Part shown: positions 48,630 through 58,142 of the stretch, in pieces
Numbering within the stretch: the stretch's first letter is position 1
Layout of the letters: every line of letters begins with the position of its first letter
Assembly (NCBI GenBank): GCA_000761475.1
Contig: JQNW01000001.1
Span: 1 to 64,000, forward strand
DNA length: 64,000 bases
Source: Chromohalobacter israelensis
GTDB lineage: Bacteria; Pseudomonadota; Gammaproteobacteria; Pseudomonadales; Halomonadaceae
Direction of reading: 5' to 3'
The notes under the pieces: model-generated
Seen by the model: the letters and a program-made list of their open reading frames with translations, nothing else
Told to the model about the DNA's origin: nothing
Databases searched by the model: none
Program-made: the position numbers and the translations under genes

Positions 48630-49280
48630 TCATTGTCCTGTCTGTGGCGGCACCGGGTCGAAACGGTGTATGTGCGAGGCATCGTCGAGCTGCGATACCG
48701 TGCACTCGAGATCGGTCACGCAGCCATCGGAGAGGCCGTAGACCCAACCGTGGACCGAAAGCGACTGACCGCGCTGCCAGGCACGCTGCACTACCTTGGC
48801 TCGGCACAGGTTGGCCACTTGCGCGCGCACGTTGAGTTCGCACATGCGATCGACCTTGTCGTCCAGACTCAGATCCTTCAGGGCCTCGCGATTGACGCTG
48901 TAGAGTTCGCGGACGCTGTGCAGCCAGTAATCGATCATGCCGTTGTCGCCACCGGTGACGGCGGCCCGGACACCGCCGCAGCCATAGTGTCCCACCACCA
49001 TGATGTGTTCGACCTGCAGCACGTCGACGGCGTACTGCACCACCGAGAGAGCATTCATGTCGTTGTGGTAGAGCAGATTGGCCACGTTGCGATGCACGAA
49101 GACTTCGCCCGGCGGCAGATCGATGATCTGGTTGGCAGGCACTCGGCTATCCGAACAGCCGATCCAGAGGTAGTCGGGATTCTGCTGATGCGATAACCGC
49201 TCGAAGAAGTCGGGATCGCGCTCCTGAACGCCGGCGGCCCATTGACGATTCTGCGTCAGTAGCTTCTTGATATCGCTCAT
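48630..49280 (-). CDS. can: Beta-class carbonic anhydrase
   Basis: Zinc enzyme interconverting CO2 and bicarbonate in the cytoplasm. The 216-residue protein has the zinc ligands in CSDSRVP (Cys near residue 42, with the Asp-Arg dyad) and HYGCGGV (His and Cys near 98-101), as in E. coli Can. The ATG at 49280 begins MSDIKKLL. The frame opens 33 bases earlier. The gene diverges from gor across 129 bases. Confidence 0.94.
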   Translation of the reverse strand: MSDIKKLLTQNRQWAAGVQERDPDFFERLSHQQNPDYLWIGCSDSRVPANQIIDLPPGEVFVHRNVANLLYHNDMNALSVVQYAVDVLQVEHIMVVGHYGCGGVRAAVTGGDNGMIDYWLHSVRELYSVNREALKDLSLDDKVDRMCELNVRAQVANLCRAKVVQRAWQRGQSLSVHGWVYGLSDGCVTDLECTVSQLDDASHIHRFDPVPPQTGQ

Positions 49281-49409
49281 GTAACTCTCTACGAACAAGG
49301 AAGGTAAGAGCAACTTTTACCCCGTGTGCTTCCGGGAGTCAATCCGGCCCCTCCCTGAGCGTTCGAGGGACTGTTATCATCTGCGCCATCGCAAACTCAG
49401 GAGATCGAT

Positions 49410-50774
49410 GTGGCTCAGTACGATTACGACCTATTTGTCATCGGCGCGGGCTCCGGTGGTGTACGCGCCGCGCGTACGGCCGCCGCTACGGGAGCGCGCG
49501 TCGCCATCGCCGAAGATCGCTATCTGGGCGGCACCTGCGTGAACGTGGGGTGCGTGCCCAAGAAGCTTTATTCCTATGCCGCGCACTTTCACGATGCCTT
49601 CGATGACAGCGCCGGCTTCGGCTGGACGCTGCCCGAGCCCCCGCGTTTCGACTGGGCCACGCTGCGCGATAACAAGAGCGAGGAAATCAAGCGTCTCAAT
49701 GGCATCTACGGACGTCTGCTGGAAGGCGCCAACGTCGCGCTGTTCAATGGCCGAGCGCGCATTGCCGGCCCGCATAGCATCGAGATCAACGGCGAGACGA
49801 TCACCGCCGAGAAGATTCTGGTCGCCACCGGCGGCTGGCCTTGGGTACCCGACATCGAGGGTGCGGAGCATGCGCTGGATTCCAACCGCGTCTTCGATCT
49901 CGACACCTTCCCCGAGCGCTTCCTCGTACTGGGGGGCGGTTATATCGCCGTCGAGTTCGCCAGCATCTTCAACGGGCTGGGCAGCGATGCTCACCTGGTC
50001 TATCGCGGCGAGCTGTTCTTGCGCGGCTTCGACCGCGAAGTGCGCGAATTCACGCGTGACGAAATGCAGAAGAAGGGCGTCAACCTGCACTTCGAGGCGA
50101 CCATCGAACGCATCGAGCCAGTGAATGACGCCTACCGTGTCACACTGAGCAACGGCGAAACCCTGGACGTCGATGTCGTGCTGGCGGCCACCGGCCGGCG
50201 CCCGAATCTCGCCGGACTCGGTCTCGACGAGCTGGGCGTGGCCCTCAATCCCGATGGCACCGTGAAGGTCGATGAGCGCTACCAGACGTCGGAGCCCTCG
50301 ATCCTCGCACTTGGCGATGTCACTGGCGGTCCCGAACTCACGCCGGTCGCCCTCGCCGAAGCCATGCACCTGGTGCAGCATCACTATGGTGACACGCCGC
50401 CACGCCCGCTGGAATACCAAAACATCGCCACGGCAGTGTTCTGTCATCCCAACATCGGCACCGTCGGCTTGAGCGAGGAAGAAGCGCGTGAGCAATGCGA
50501 GAGCGGCGTGCGCATCTATCGCACCGATTTCCGCCCGATGAAGCACACGCTATCGGGCAGTCAGGAACGTTGCCTGATGAAGCTGGTGGTCGACGATGCC
50601 ACCGACCGCGTGGTTGGCGCACACATGGTGGGCGACGAAGCAGGCGAGCTCATCCAGGGGATCGCCATCGCCGTGCGAGCCGGCCTTACCAAGACCGATT
50701 TCGACGCCACGGTGGGCATCCATCCCACCAGCGCCGAGGAATTCGTCACCATGCGATCGCTGTCACGGCACTGA
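49410..50774 (+). CDS. gor: Glutathione-disulfide reductase
   Basis: FAD/NADPH-dependent reduction of oxidised glutathione. The 454-residue protein has the FAD motif GAGSGGVRAAR (near residue 10), the redox disulfide GGTCVNVGCVPKK (near 42-47), the NADPH motif GGGYIAVEFA (near 175), an FAD-binding TSEPSILALGDV segment and the C-terminal active-site HPTSAEE. CAGGAG at 49398-49403 supports the GTG at 49410. A strong terminator follows, directly abutted by the group II intron. Confidence 0.95.
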   Translation: MAQYDYDLFVIGAGSGGVRAARTAAATGARVAIAEDRYLGGTCVNVGCVPKKLYSYAAHFHDAFDDSAGFGWTLPEPPRFDWATLRDNKSEEIKRLNGIYGRLLEGANVALFNGRARIAGPHSIEINGETITAEKILVATGGWPWVPDIEGAEHALDSNRVFDLDTFPERFLVLGGGYIAVEFASIFNGLGSDAHLVYRGELFLRGFDREVREFTRDEMQKKGVNLHFEATIERIEPVNDAYRVTLSNGETLDVDVVLAATGRRPNLAGLGLDELGVALNPDGTVKVDERYQTSEPSILALGDVTGGPELTPVALAEAMHLVQHHYGDTPPRPLEYQNIATAVFCHPNIGTVGLSEEEAREQCESGVRIYRTDFRPMKHTLSGSQERCLMKLVVDDATDRVVGAHMVGDEAGELIQGIAIAVRAGLTKTDFDATVGIHPTSAEEFVTMRSLSRH

Positions 50775-50798
50775 TGCTCCTGACGCATGCGTCACACG

Positions 50799-50830
50799 AA
50801 CGGGCCACCCAAGGGTGGCCCGTTTGCGTT
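50799..50830 (+). terminator. Intrinsic terminator of gor and apparent intron target
   Basis: A perfect 12-bp stem (AACGGGCCACCC / GGGTGGCCCGTT) with a two-base AA loop begins 25 bases after the gor stop, followed by TGCGTT. The group II intron appears to begin at the next base, which is the preferred position of bacterial class C introns. Confidence 0.85.
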
Positions 50831-51293
50831 GTGCGCCAGGCATGGCGCGCAGCGCCAGACTGGCGCTGTTCCCGAGGGTGGTGCCTCGGGATGACTTGGG
50901 GGTGAAAGTCCCCTGTACGCCCGGCAAGGGGAAGTACTAGCCGACGGCAAGGGTGTCTTCTGCGAGGGAGAATCTGAAGGAAGCCCGAGGCAAAACGCTG
51001 GCCTGACGAACAGGAAGCGGATATGAGGCGTCCTGGCGGGGTGAGGTGGCAACGATCACCAACGCCCGGTACTTGCACGAAACGCCATGACGTACATCCG
51101 ACAGGCATAAGCGGGAAGGTCGCGCGTCTTACCCTGGGAGGTCTGGTGGTCTGCCACAGTGCTACCGGCGTCGAAAGGCGACGGGAGGGGCCATCAGACG
51201 TCAGCCAAGGCCATAGTAAGGGCCGGTTCACCTCGGCACCAAGGGCCGAACATGAAGAACCGCGAGTAGGCGATGACGTCTCGAGGATTGATC

Positions 51294-52682
51294 ATGAAGA
51301 CAGCAATGGGCGCTAACACCGCCACCCACCCAGAGGGGCCGGGGTGGAACCCCGCGCCCCAGCCGGTGGGCGTCGAGACGGTCCCGGCGTCGTCATCGTG
51401 GACGAAAGCGGAGCCCGCCCCGCTCATGGAAGCCGTGGTAGAGAAGGCCAACATGGCGCGGGCTTACCGCCGGGTGGTCGCCAACCAGGGGGCGCCGGGT
51501 GCCGATGGCATGACGGTGGACCAGTTGACCGACCACCTGAAACAGTACTGGCCGACGCTGCGCGAGCGGCTGCTGGCCGGTGAGTACCACCCCAGCCCGA
51601 TCCGAGCCGCCAAGATCCCCAAGCCCAAGGGCGGGACCCGACAGCTCGGCATTCCCACGGTCACCGACCGGCTGATCCAGCAGGCGCTGCTGCAGGTGCT
51701 GACGCCGATCTTCGATCCGGGCTTTTCCGCATCAAGCTACGGCTATCGCCCCGGGCGCAGTGCTCAGCAGGCTGTTTCGGCCATGAAGGCTCACGTTTCT
51801 GCCGGCCACCGCTGGGTGGTCGACCTCGACTTGGAAGCCTTCTTCGACCGGGTGAACCACGACCTGCTGATGGCGCGGATCGCGCGTCGCGTCCGCGACA
51901 AGCGGGTGTTGCGCCTGATCCGTCGCTATCTGGAAGCCGGGATGTTCCAGCACGGCTTGGCCGCGCCACGCCGACAGGGGACGCCCCAGGGCGGACCGCT
52001 GAGCCCGCTGCTGGCGAATATCCTGCTGGATGACGTGGACAAGGAACTGGAGCGCCGCGGTCACCGCTTCTGCCGCTACGCCGACGACATGCAGATCTAT
52101 GTACGCAGTCGGCGAGCGGGTGAGCGCGTCATGGCCAGCCTGAGTGAGTATCTCGAGAACTCACTTCGGCTCATGGTCAACCATGCCAAAAGCGCGGTGG
52201 ATCGCCCCTGGCAGCGAGGCTATCTGGGGTACACGCTGACTCGGCACAAGCTGCCACGGCTGACGCTGACCCAGGCCAGCTTGCAGCGCCTGATGCAGCG
52301 TGTCCGGGAGATCCTGAAGCGTGGCAGGGGGCACAACATCCGGCGAGTCACCGAGGCGTTGGCCCCCGTCCTACGCGGCTGGGCCAGCTACTTCAGCCTC
52401 GTCGATGTGAAGCGTCCCCTGGAAGCGCTGGATCAATGGGTACGCCGACGCTTGCGCTGCGTGATTTGGCGGCAGTGGAAACGTCCAGGCACCCGGCGTC
52501 GGAAACTCCTGGCGCTAGGGTTGGACGAGCCCCGTGCCAGGAAGTCAGCGGGGAATGGGCGAGGTCCTTGGTGGAATGCGGGCGCCTCGCACATGAATCA
52601 GGCCCTGCCACGGAAGTGGTTCGAGCAGCAGGGGCTGATCTCGGTACTCGACACGGCAAGAGGGCTTAGCCGTTCTTCATGA
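51294..52682 (+). CDS. ltrA: Group II intron reverse transcriptase/maturase
   Basis: A 462-residue intron-encoded protein that splices and reverse-transcribes its host RNA. Reverse-transcriptase motifs are present: VVDLDLEAFFDRVNHD (near residues 175-190), QGTPQGGPLSPLLAN (near 228-242) and the catalytic YADD at 262-265, followed by a maturase X domain (LRGWASYF). No HNH endonuclease domain is seen at the C-terminus. CGAGGA at 51282-51287 favours the ATG at 51294 over 51273. Confidence 0.93.
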   Translation: MKTAMGANTATHPEGPGWNPAPQPVGVETVPASSSWTKAEPAPLMEAVVEKANMARAYRRVVANQGAPGADGMTVDQLTDHLKQYWPTLRERLLAGEYHPSPIRAAKIPKPKGGTRQLGIPTVTDRLIQQALLQVLTPIFDPGFSASSYGYRPGRSAQQAVSAMKAHVSAGHRWVVDLDLEAFFDRVNHDLLMARIARRVRDKRVLRLIRRYLEAGMFQHGLAAPRRQGTPQGGPLSPLLANILLDDVDKELERRGHRFCRYADDMQIYVRSRRAGERVMASLSEYLENSLRLMVNHAKSAVDRPWQRGYLGYTLTRHKLPRLTLTQASLQRLMQRVREILKRGRGHNIRRVTEALAPVLRGWASYFSLVDVKRPLEALDQWVRRRLRCVIWRQWKRPGTRRRKLLALGLDEPRARKSAGNGRGPWWNAGASHMNQALPRKWFEQQGLISVLDTARGLSRSS

Positions 52683-52753
52683 ACCGCCGTATACCGAACG
52701 GTACGTACGGTGGTGTGAGAGGACGGGGGAGGCGACTCCCCCTCCTACTCGAT
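52683..52753 (+). ncRNA. Group II intron domains V and VI
   Basis: Directly after the maturase stop the CCGCCG...CGGTGG helix with its small bulge (about 52684-52715) is the catalytic domain V. It carries CGC where many introns have AGC, a variant known from class IIC. The following GGGGGA-ACTCCCCC-type hairpin would be domain VI, and the intron ends at GAT 52753. Confidence 0.7.
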
Positions 52754-52829
52754 GCAGAAACCACTCTCGTCATGCAGGCGTCACATCATTGACTAGACTG
52801 TAGGAAGTGCCGTACCTGTCCATTCCAGC

Positions 52830-52835
52830 TATAAT
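52830..52835 (+). promoter_or_regulatory. Candidate upstream -10 box for ectABC
   Basis: A perfect TATAAT lies about 100 bases before ectA. No good -35 is present at standard spacing, so it may be an activated promoter. Several promoters upstream of ectA are reported for C. salexigens, and this is a candidate for one of them. Confidence 0.45.
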
Positions 52836-52874
52836 ATGAGGTTATCTGATAGCGACACGTCGATAACGTTCCTT

Positions 52875-52903
52875 TTGATAAATACATAAGCCGCTGTTAT
52901 TAT
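52875..52903 (+). promoter_or_regulatory. Candidate sigma-70 promoter for ectABC
   Basis: TTGATA (52875-52880) and TATTAT (52898-52903) are separated by exactly 17 bases, five of six matches for -35 and four of six for -10. It lies 34 bases before the ectA ATG in a very AT-rich stretch, giving a leader of roughly 25 bases. Confidence 0.6.
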
Positions 52904-52936
52904 TGAGAACACATTCGCCATTAGCGAACAATGGAT

Positions 52937-53515
52937 ATGACGCCTACAACCGAGAACTTCACGCCTTCCGCCGATCTGGCCCGCCCGAGCGTTGCCGACA
53001 CGGTCATCGGCAGCGCGAAGAAAACCCTCTTCATCCGTAAGCCCACGACCGACGATGGGTGGGGCATTTACGAACTCGTCAAGGCATGCCCGCCACTGGA
53101 CGTCAACTCGGGGTACGCCTATCTGCTGCTTGCTACCCAGTTCCGCGATACCTGCGCCGTGGCCACGGACGAAGAAGGGGAGATCGTCGGTTTCGTCTCC
53201 GGCTACGTCAAACGCAACGCACCGGACACCTACTTTCTATGGCAAGTCGCCGTCGGCGAGAAAGCGCGGGGTACGGGCCTGGCGCGACGCCTCGTCGAAG
53301 CCGTGCTGATGCGCCCCGGCATGGGCGATGTCCGCCATCTCGAAACTACCATCACGCCCGACAATGAGGCATCGTGGGGACTGTTCAAACGCCTTGCCGA
53401 TCGCTGGCAAGCCCCCCTGAACAGCCGTGAATACTTCTCCACGGGGCAGTTAGGTGGCGAGCACGATCCGGAAAATCTCGTCCGTATCGGCCCGTTCGAG
53501 CCGCAACAAATTTGA
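52937..53515 (+). CDS. ectA: L-2,4-diaminobutyrate N-gamma-acetyltransferase
   Basis: Second step of ectoine synthesis: acetylation of diaminobutyrate with acetyl-CoA. The 192-residue GNAT protein has the acyl-CoA-binding VGEKARGTGLARRL stretch (near residue 105) and the FIRKPTTDDGWGIYELVK opening region typical of EctA. ATG codons at 52931 and 52937 are in frame. The second is chosen because it gives the length I recall for Chromohalobacter EctA. No strong ribosome-binding site is visible. ectB follows after 21 bases. Confidence 0.95.
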   Translation: MTPTTENFTPSADLARPSVADTVIGSAKKTLFIRKPTTDDGWGIYELVKACPPLDVNSGYAYLLLATQFRDTCAVATDEEGEIVGFVSGYVKRNAPDTYFLWQVAVGEKARGTGLARRLVEAVLMRPGMGDVRHLETTITPDNEASWGLFKRLADRWQAPLNSREYFSTGQLGGEHDPENLVRIGPFEPQQI

Positions 53516-54808
<1,293 letters not shown>

Positions 54809-54866
54809 GCCCATTGTTCGTTAGTCCACTAAATTGTCATTCGCAAATGTGTTTACAGTGGACACC

Positions 54867-54890
54867 GCCTGCGGCCACGAGGTCGCAGGC
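54867..54890 (+). other. Stem-loop in the ectB-ectC spacer
   Basis: A 7-bp stem (GCCTGCG / CGCAGGC) with a 10-base loop followed by TTCTTACT. It resembles a weak terminator, so it may attenuate read-through into ectC or mark an RNA processing site. A separate promoter for ectC is not obvious. Confidence 0.45.
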
Positions 54891-54922
54891 TTCTTACTCA
54901 GACCTGCAGAGGATTGCGCCAC

Positions 54923-55315
54923 ATGATCGTTCGTAACCTGGAAGAATGCCGCAAGACCGAGCGCTTCGTCGAAGCCGAGAACGGCAACTGGGCCAGCACC
55001 CGTCTGGTGCTGGCCGACGACAACGTCGGTTTCTCGTTCAACATCACCCGCATTCATCCGGGTACCGAGACGCATATCCATTACAAGCATCACTTCGAGG
55101 CGGTTTTCTGCTACGAAGGCGAAGGCGAAGTCGAAACGCTGGCCGATGGCAAGATCCATCCCATCAAGGCCGGCGACATGTACTTGCTCGATCAGCACGA
55201 TGAGCACCTGCTGCGCGGCAAGGAAAAAGGCATGACCGTGGCATGCGTGTTCAATCCGGCGCTGACGGGCCGCGAAGTGCACCGTGAAGACGGTTCCTAC
55301 GCACCGGTCGATTGA
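54923..55315 (+). CDS. ectC: Ectoine synthase
   Basis: Cyclises N-gamma-acetyldiaminobutyrate to ectoine. The 130-residue cupin has the expected opening MIVRNLEEC, the metal-binding Glu/His region ([19 protein letters not shown] near residues 51-69) and the [12 protein letters not shown] segment near 90. AGAGGA precedes the ATG at 54923. The in-frame TTG at 54914 is rejected. The length equals that of known EctC. A clear terminator follows. Confidence 0.96.
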   Translation: MIVRNLEECRKTERFVEAENGNWASTRLVLADDNVGFSFNITRIHPGTETHIHYKHHFEAVFCYEGEGEVETLADGKIHPIKAGDMYLLDQHDEHLLRGKEKGMTVACVFNPALTGREVHREDGSYAPVD

Positions 55316-55338
55316 ATCTCCAGTTGAACCGCACCCGA

Positions 55339-55371
55339 GAAAGCGCTGCCGAATGGCAGCGCTTTCTTTTG
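55339..55371 (+). terminator. Intrinsic terminator of ectABC
   Basis: A 12-bp stem (GAAAGCGCTGCC / GGCAGCGCTTTC) with a GAAT loop followed by TTTT, 23 bases after the ectC stop. Confidence 0.88.
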
Positions 55372-55403
55372 GGGTTTCGTTCTCGTCGGGACCGGCAGAC
55401 ATG

Positions 55404-55445
55404 TCCCGCACGAATGTAGGCAGATCCCGCACGAGTGTGGGCAGA
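55404..55445 (+). repeat. 21-bp tandem direct repeat near dif
   Basis: Two adjacent 21-base units, TCCCGCACG[AG]ATGT-type, differ at 2 of 21 positions, in the 414-base gene-free stretch between ectC and the next gene. That stretch otherwise holds the ectC terminator and the dif site. The repeat has no recognised function. Confidence 0.6.
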
Positions 55446-55529
55446 AATGTGGGCGAATTCGTGCCGAGCCAGTATGTGGCTGCGCCGACCGACGCGATCC
55501 GACAGTCCATCTCGGTCCATGATCCCTCG

Positions 55530-55557
55530 GGTTCGCATAATATATATTATGTTAAAT
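55530..55557. other. dif: dif site (XerC/XerD chromosome dimer resolution site)
   Basis: A 28-bp sequence made of GGTTCGCATAA (XerC arm), a TATATA centre and TTATGTTAAAT (XerD arm). It differs from the E. coli and Pseudomonas dif consensus only at a few bases of the left arm and centre, and the XerD arm is exact. It lies in a gene-free stretch. The flanking FtsK-orienting motifs change strand exactly across this point. It marks the replication terminus region. Confidence 0.93.
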
Positions 55558-55728
55558 ACAGTGTGGAAAACACATCATGCCTGCCCAGCCTCCGGCGCTT
55601 TATCTCGTCTCATCCATGGACAGTCCAGTCAGCGACTCCGTATGATCAGGCGCAATTTTGCCGAGGCGTGATCCTGACATTCCCTTTCTCGCCTTATCGG
55701 TATGGTGCCCGTGACAGGAAAAGATGCT

Positions 55729-56562
55729 ATGCGTACTCGCTCGTTCCTCCTCCCGATATTCTGTGCCGGACTCCTGGCGATGGCCGGCTGCGCGGTTCAG
55801 CCCGCACCGGACGCCTCGGACGATCTGACCGCGTCGGCATTCGATGCGCGCATGGAACGCCTCGAGAGCAACCTGGCCTTGCGCTGCACGACCCAGACCG
55901 AACTGCTGCGTGTGCAAGCCGAACGCGCGCAGCGCATCGGCAGCGACGTGCGCGATAATGGCCGCCTGCTGCGCCATCTGCGCGCCGATGTCGAAAACAT
56001 CGGGCAAGAGCCGCGCGTGGTGACTACCTGTCCCATCGAGCGTGGCGACACGGGCAGCAAGGAAATGCTGGGTCGCAACGAATGGGTCGGCTTTCCCACC
56101 GTGGGCACGTATCTCAAGGCCCGCATCGACTCCGGCGCCAACACGTCGTCGCTGTCGGCACGCGAGATCACCGAATTCGAGCGCGACGGCGACGACTGGA
56201 TACGCTTCAAGCTGTCTCTCGAAGACGATGAACCCGTCGTGGACGCCATGCGCGACGAGTGGATCGAGGCGCCGGTGACGCGGCGCGTCAAGATCATTCA
56301 GGCCTCGGGAACGGAAAGTCGCCCCGTCATCAGCCTGCTGATGACGCTGGGGCCCCTCAAGCAGCGTGTCGAGTTTACCCTCAACGACCGCTCGCACCTC
56401 AGTTATCCCGTGCTGCTGGGCCGGCGCTTTCTCATGGATATCGCGCTCATCGACGTCAGCCAGTCCTATATCCATCCGCGGCCGGAATATCCCGGCGGTG
56501 CCAGTGCCGCGGAAGCCGAGAAGGACCAGCAGGACAACGACAGCGAGGAAGAAGACCTCTGA
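55729..56562 (+). CDS. Lipoprotein with RimK-associated (ATP-dependent zinc) protease-like domain
   Basis: A 277-residue precursor with lipobox LAMAGC (lipidated Cys21), a helical region (about 35-95) and a C-terminal domain of the Zn_protease/RimK-associated family. The motif ARIDSGANTSSLSA (about 131-144) has the D-S-G-A of a retropepsin-like aspartic fold, so the zinc-protease name may be misleading. AGGAA supports the ATG at 55729. It is first of three linked genes with the 7TM protein and the ATP-grasp enzyme. Confidence 0.82.
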   Translation: MRTRSFLLPIFCAGLLAMAGCAVQPAPDASDDLTASAFDARMERLESNLALRCTTQTELLRVQAERAQRIGSDVRDNGRLLRHLRADVENIGQEPRVVTTCPIERGDTGSKEMLGRNEWVGFPTVGTYLKARIDSGANTSSLSAREITEFERDGDDWIRFKLSLEDDEPVVDAMRDEWIEAPVTRRVKIIQASGTESRPVISLLMTLGPLKQRVEFTLNDRSHLSYPVLLGRRFLMDIALIDVSQSYIHPRPEYPGGASAAEAEKDQQDNDSEEEDL

Positions 56563-56632
56563 ACGGCGCTCCACGGCGCGTTTCGATAACCTCTCTGGGC
56601 GGCGTCATGCCGTCCGCTGACAAGGATGACAC

Positions 56633-58141
56633 ATGTCACGAGTGCCCTTTTATGTGCTGGTCGGCACCTTGCTGGCCATTGGCATCGTACTGACGGCGTT
56701 TCGCTATTTTCACTACGACGTCCCCTTCACGCCGGGTGAGCAACGCCAGGTATGGGAAGTCGAAGCACAGATCAATTTCGACGCCGACAACGGCCCCGTT
56801 CGGGTCGACCTCGCCCTGCCCGCCAATCAGCCAGGCTTTCGCCTGCTGACGGAAAACACCGCCTCCTCGGGCTATGGACTCTCCTACCTGCGCGAGGACA
56901 ACGCCCGCCATGCCCAGTGGGCGATTCGTCAGGCCAATGGGCCGCAGCAGCTCTATTATTCGGCGCAGTTCCTGGTGACCGATGGCGAAGAGGCATTCCT
57001 GGCGGAACCGCCGCCACTGCAACGCGATATCGCCTGGGCACGCCCCTACGATACGGCGGCTCGCGAGGTGATCGACCAGGCGCACGCGCGCTCCGCGGAT
57101 GCCTTCACCTTCACGCGCGAATTGATCAAGGCATTCACCGACCAGCGCCAGGGCGAAAACGCACGATTGCTGCTCTCGCAGTACGAGCGCCCCGTGCTGC
57201 TGACGCGCTTGCTCAACCAGGCCGACGTGCACGCCCGCATCGTCAGCGGGCTGACCCTGGAGGACGGCCGCCGGCGCCAGGCGCTCACGTCGTGGCTGCA
57301 GGTCTTCGAGAACGACAAATGGGTGCTGATCAATCCGCGTACCGGCGAGCAAGGCAAGCCCGAGAACCTGCTGCTCTGGGAAGCCAAGGGCAATGCCGTG
57401 CTCGAGGTCCAGGGCGGGAGCGATTCCCGTGTCAGCTTCTCGATGCTGCGACATAACGAGCCCGCCTCGGTCGCGGTGCGCAACCAGTTCGCCGACGACA
57501 CGCTGCTCAATTTCTCGATTCACAGCCTGCCCATCGAGGAGCAGGCCCTCTTCAAGACGATTCTGCTGATCCCCATCGGCGCACTGGTCGTCGTGTTGCT
57601 GCGGGTGCTCGTCGGGCTCGAGACATCGGGCACCTTCATGCCGGTCCTGATTGCCCTGGCCTTCATCCAGACCACCCTGCTGACCGGCCTGGTCGGTTTC
57701 CTGCTGGTGGTCGCCGTGGGGCTGGTCATCCGCAGTTATCTATCGCGACTCAATCTCCTCCTGGTCGCGCGAGTGTCGGCGGTGATCATCACGGTCATCG
57801 CCATCATCTCGGTCTTCTCGGTCATGGCCTATCGATTCGGTCTCAACGCTGGGCTGACCATCACCTTCTTCCCGATGATCATTCTCTCCTGGACCATCGA
57901 GCGCATGTCGATCCTGTGGGAAGAGGAAGGCCCCAAGGAGGTGCTGAAACAAGGCTTCGGCAGCTTGCTGACCGCCGTGCTCGCCTATCTGGCGATGAAC
58001 AATCCCTGGGTGCGCCATATCACCTTCAATTTCCTGGGCGTGCAGCTGATCCTGATGGCCGTGATCCTGCTGCTGGGCAACTACACCGGATATCGCCTCC
58101 TGGAATTGCGCCGCTTCCAACCACTGGCGAAGGACGACTGA
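56633..58141 (+). CDS. Inactive transglutaminase fused to 7 transmembrane helices
   Basis: A 502-residue membrane protein with one N-terminal helix (about 5-24), a large extracytoplasmic region (about 30-290) and a block of about seven membrane helices (about 300-490). This layout is the inactive-transglutaminase/7TM family that travels with ATP-grasp ligase-like proteins. In the extracytoplasmic domain the transglutaminase Cys-His-Asp triad is not recognisable. The stop is one base from the start of the ATP-grasp gene. Confidence 0.82.
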   Translation: MSRVPFYVLVGTLLAIGIVLTAFRYFHYDVPFTPGEQRQVWEVEAQINFDADNGPVRVDLALPANQPGFRLLTENTASSGYGLSYLREDNARHAQWAIRQANGPQQLYYSAQFLVTDGEEAFLAEPPPLQRDIAWARPYDTAAREVIDQAHARSADAFTFTRELIKAFTDQRQGENARLLLSQYERPVLLTRLLNQADVHARIVSGLTLEDGRRRQALTSWLQVFENDKWVLINPRTGEQGKPENLLLWEAKGNAVLEVQGGSDSRVSFSMLRHNEPASVAVRNQFADDTLLNFSIHSLPIEEQALFKTILLIPIGALVVVLLRVLVGLETSGTFMPVLIALAFIQTTLLTGLVGFLLVVAVGLVIRSYLSRLNLLLVARVSAVIITVIAIISVFSVMAYRFGLNAGLTITFFPMIILSWTIERMSILWEEEGPKEVLKQGFGSLLTAVLAYLAMNNPWVRHITFNFLGVQLILMAVILLLGNYTGYRLLELRRFQPLAKDD

Positions 58142-58142
58142 C

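Larger units (their letters stand above)
50831..52753 (+). mobile_element. Group II intron, probably bacterial class C (IIC)
   Basis: The element spans a structured 5' RNA part starting GTGCG at 50831, a maturase gene and a 3' domain V/VI ending CTACTCGAT at 52753, about 1.9 kb in all. It follows an intrinsic terminator, and its maturase lacks a C-terminal endonuclease, both typical of class C. Both boundaries are inferred from conserved ends, not from an empty site. The maturase and domain V look intact, so it may still be mobile. It is in the same orientation as gor and ectABC. Confidence 0.82.

Noticed and set aside
55435-55671. Small forward frame across the dif region
   Set aside because: It has no ribosome-binding site and no recognisable sequence, and it reads through the dif site.
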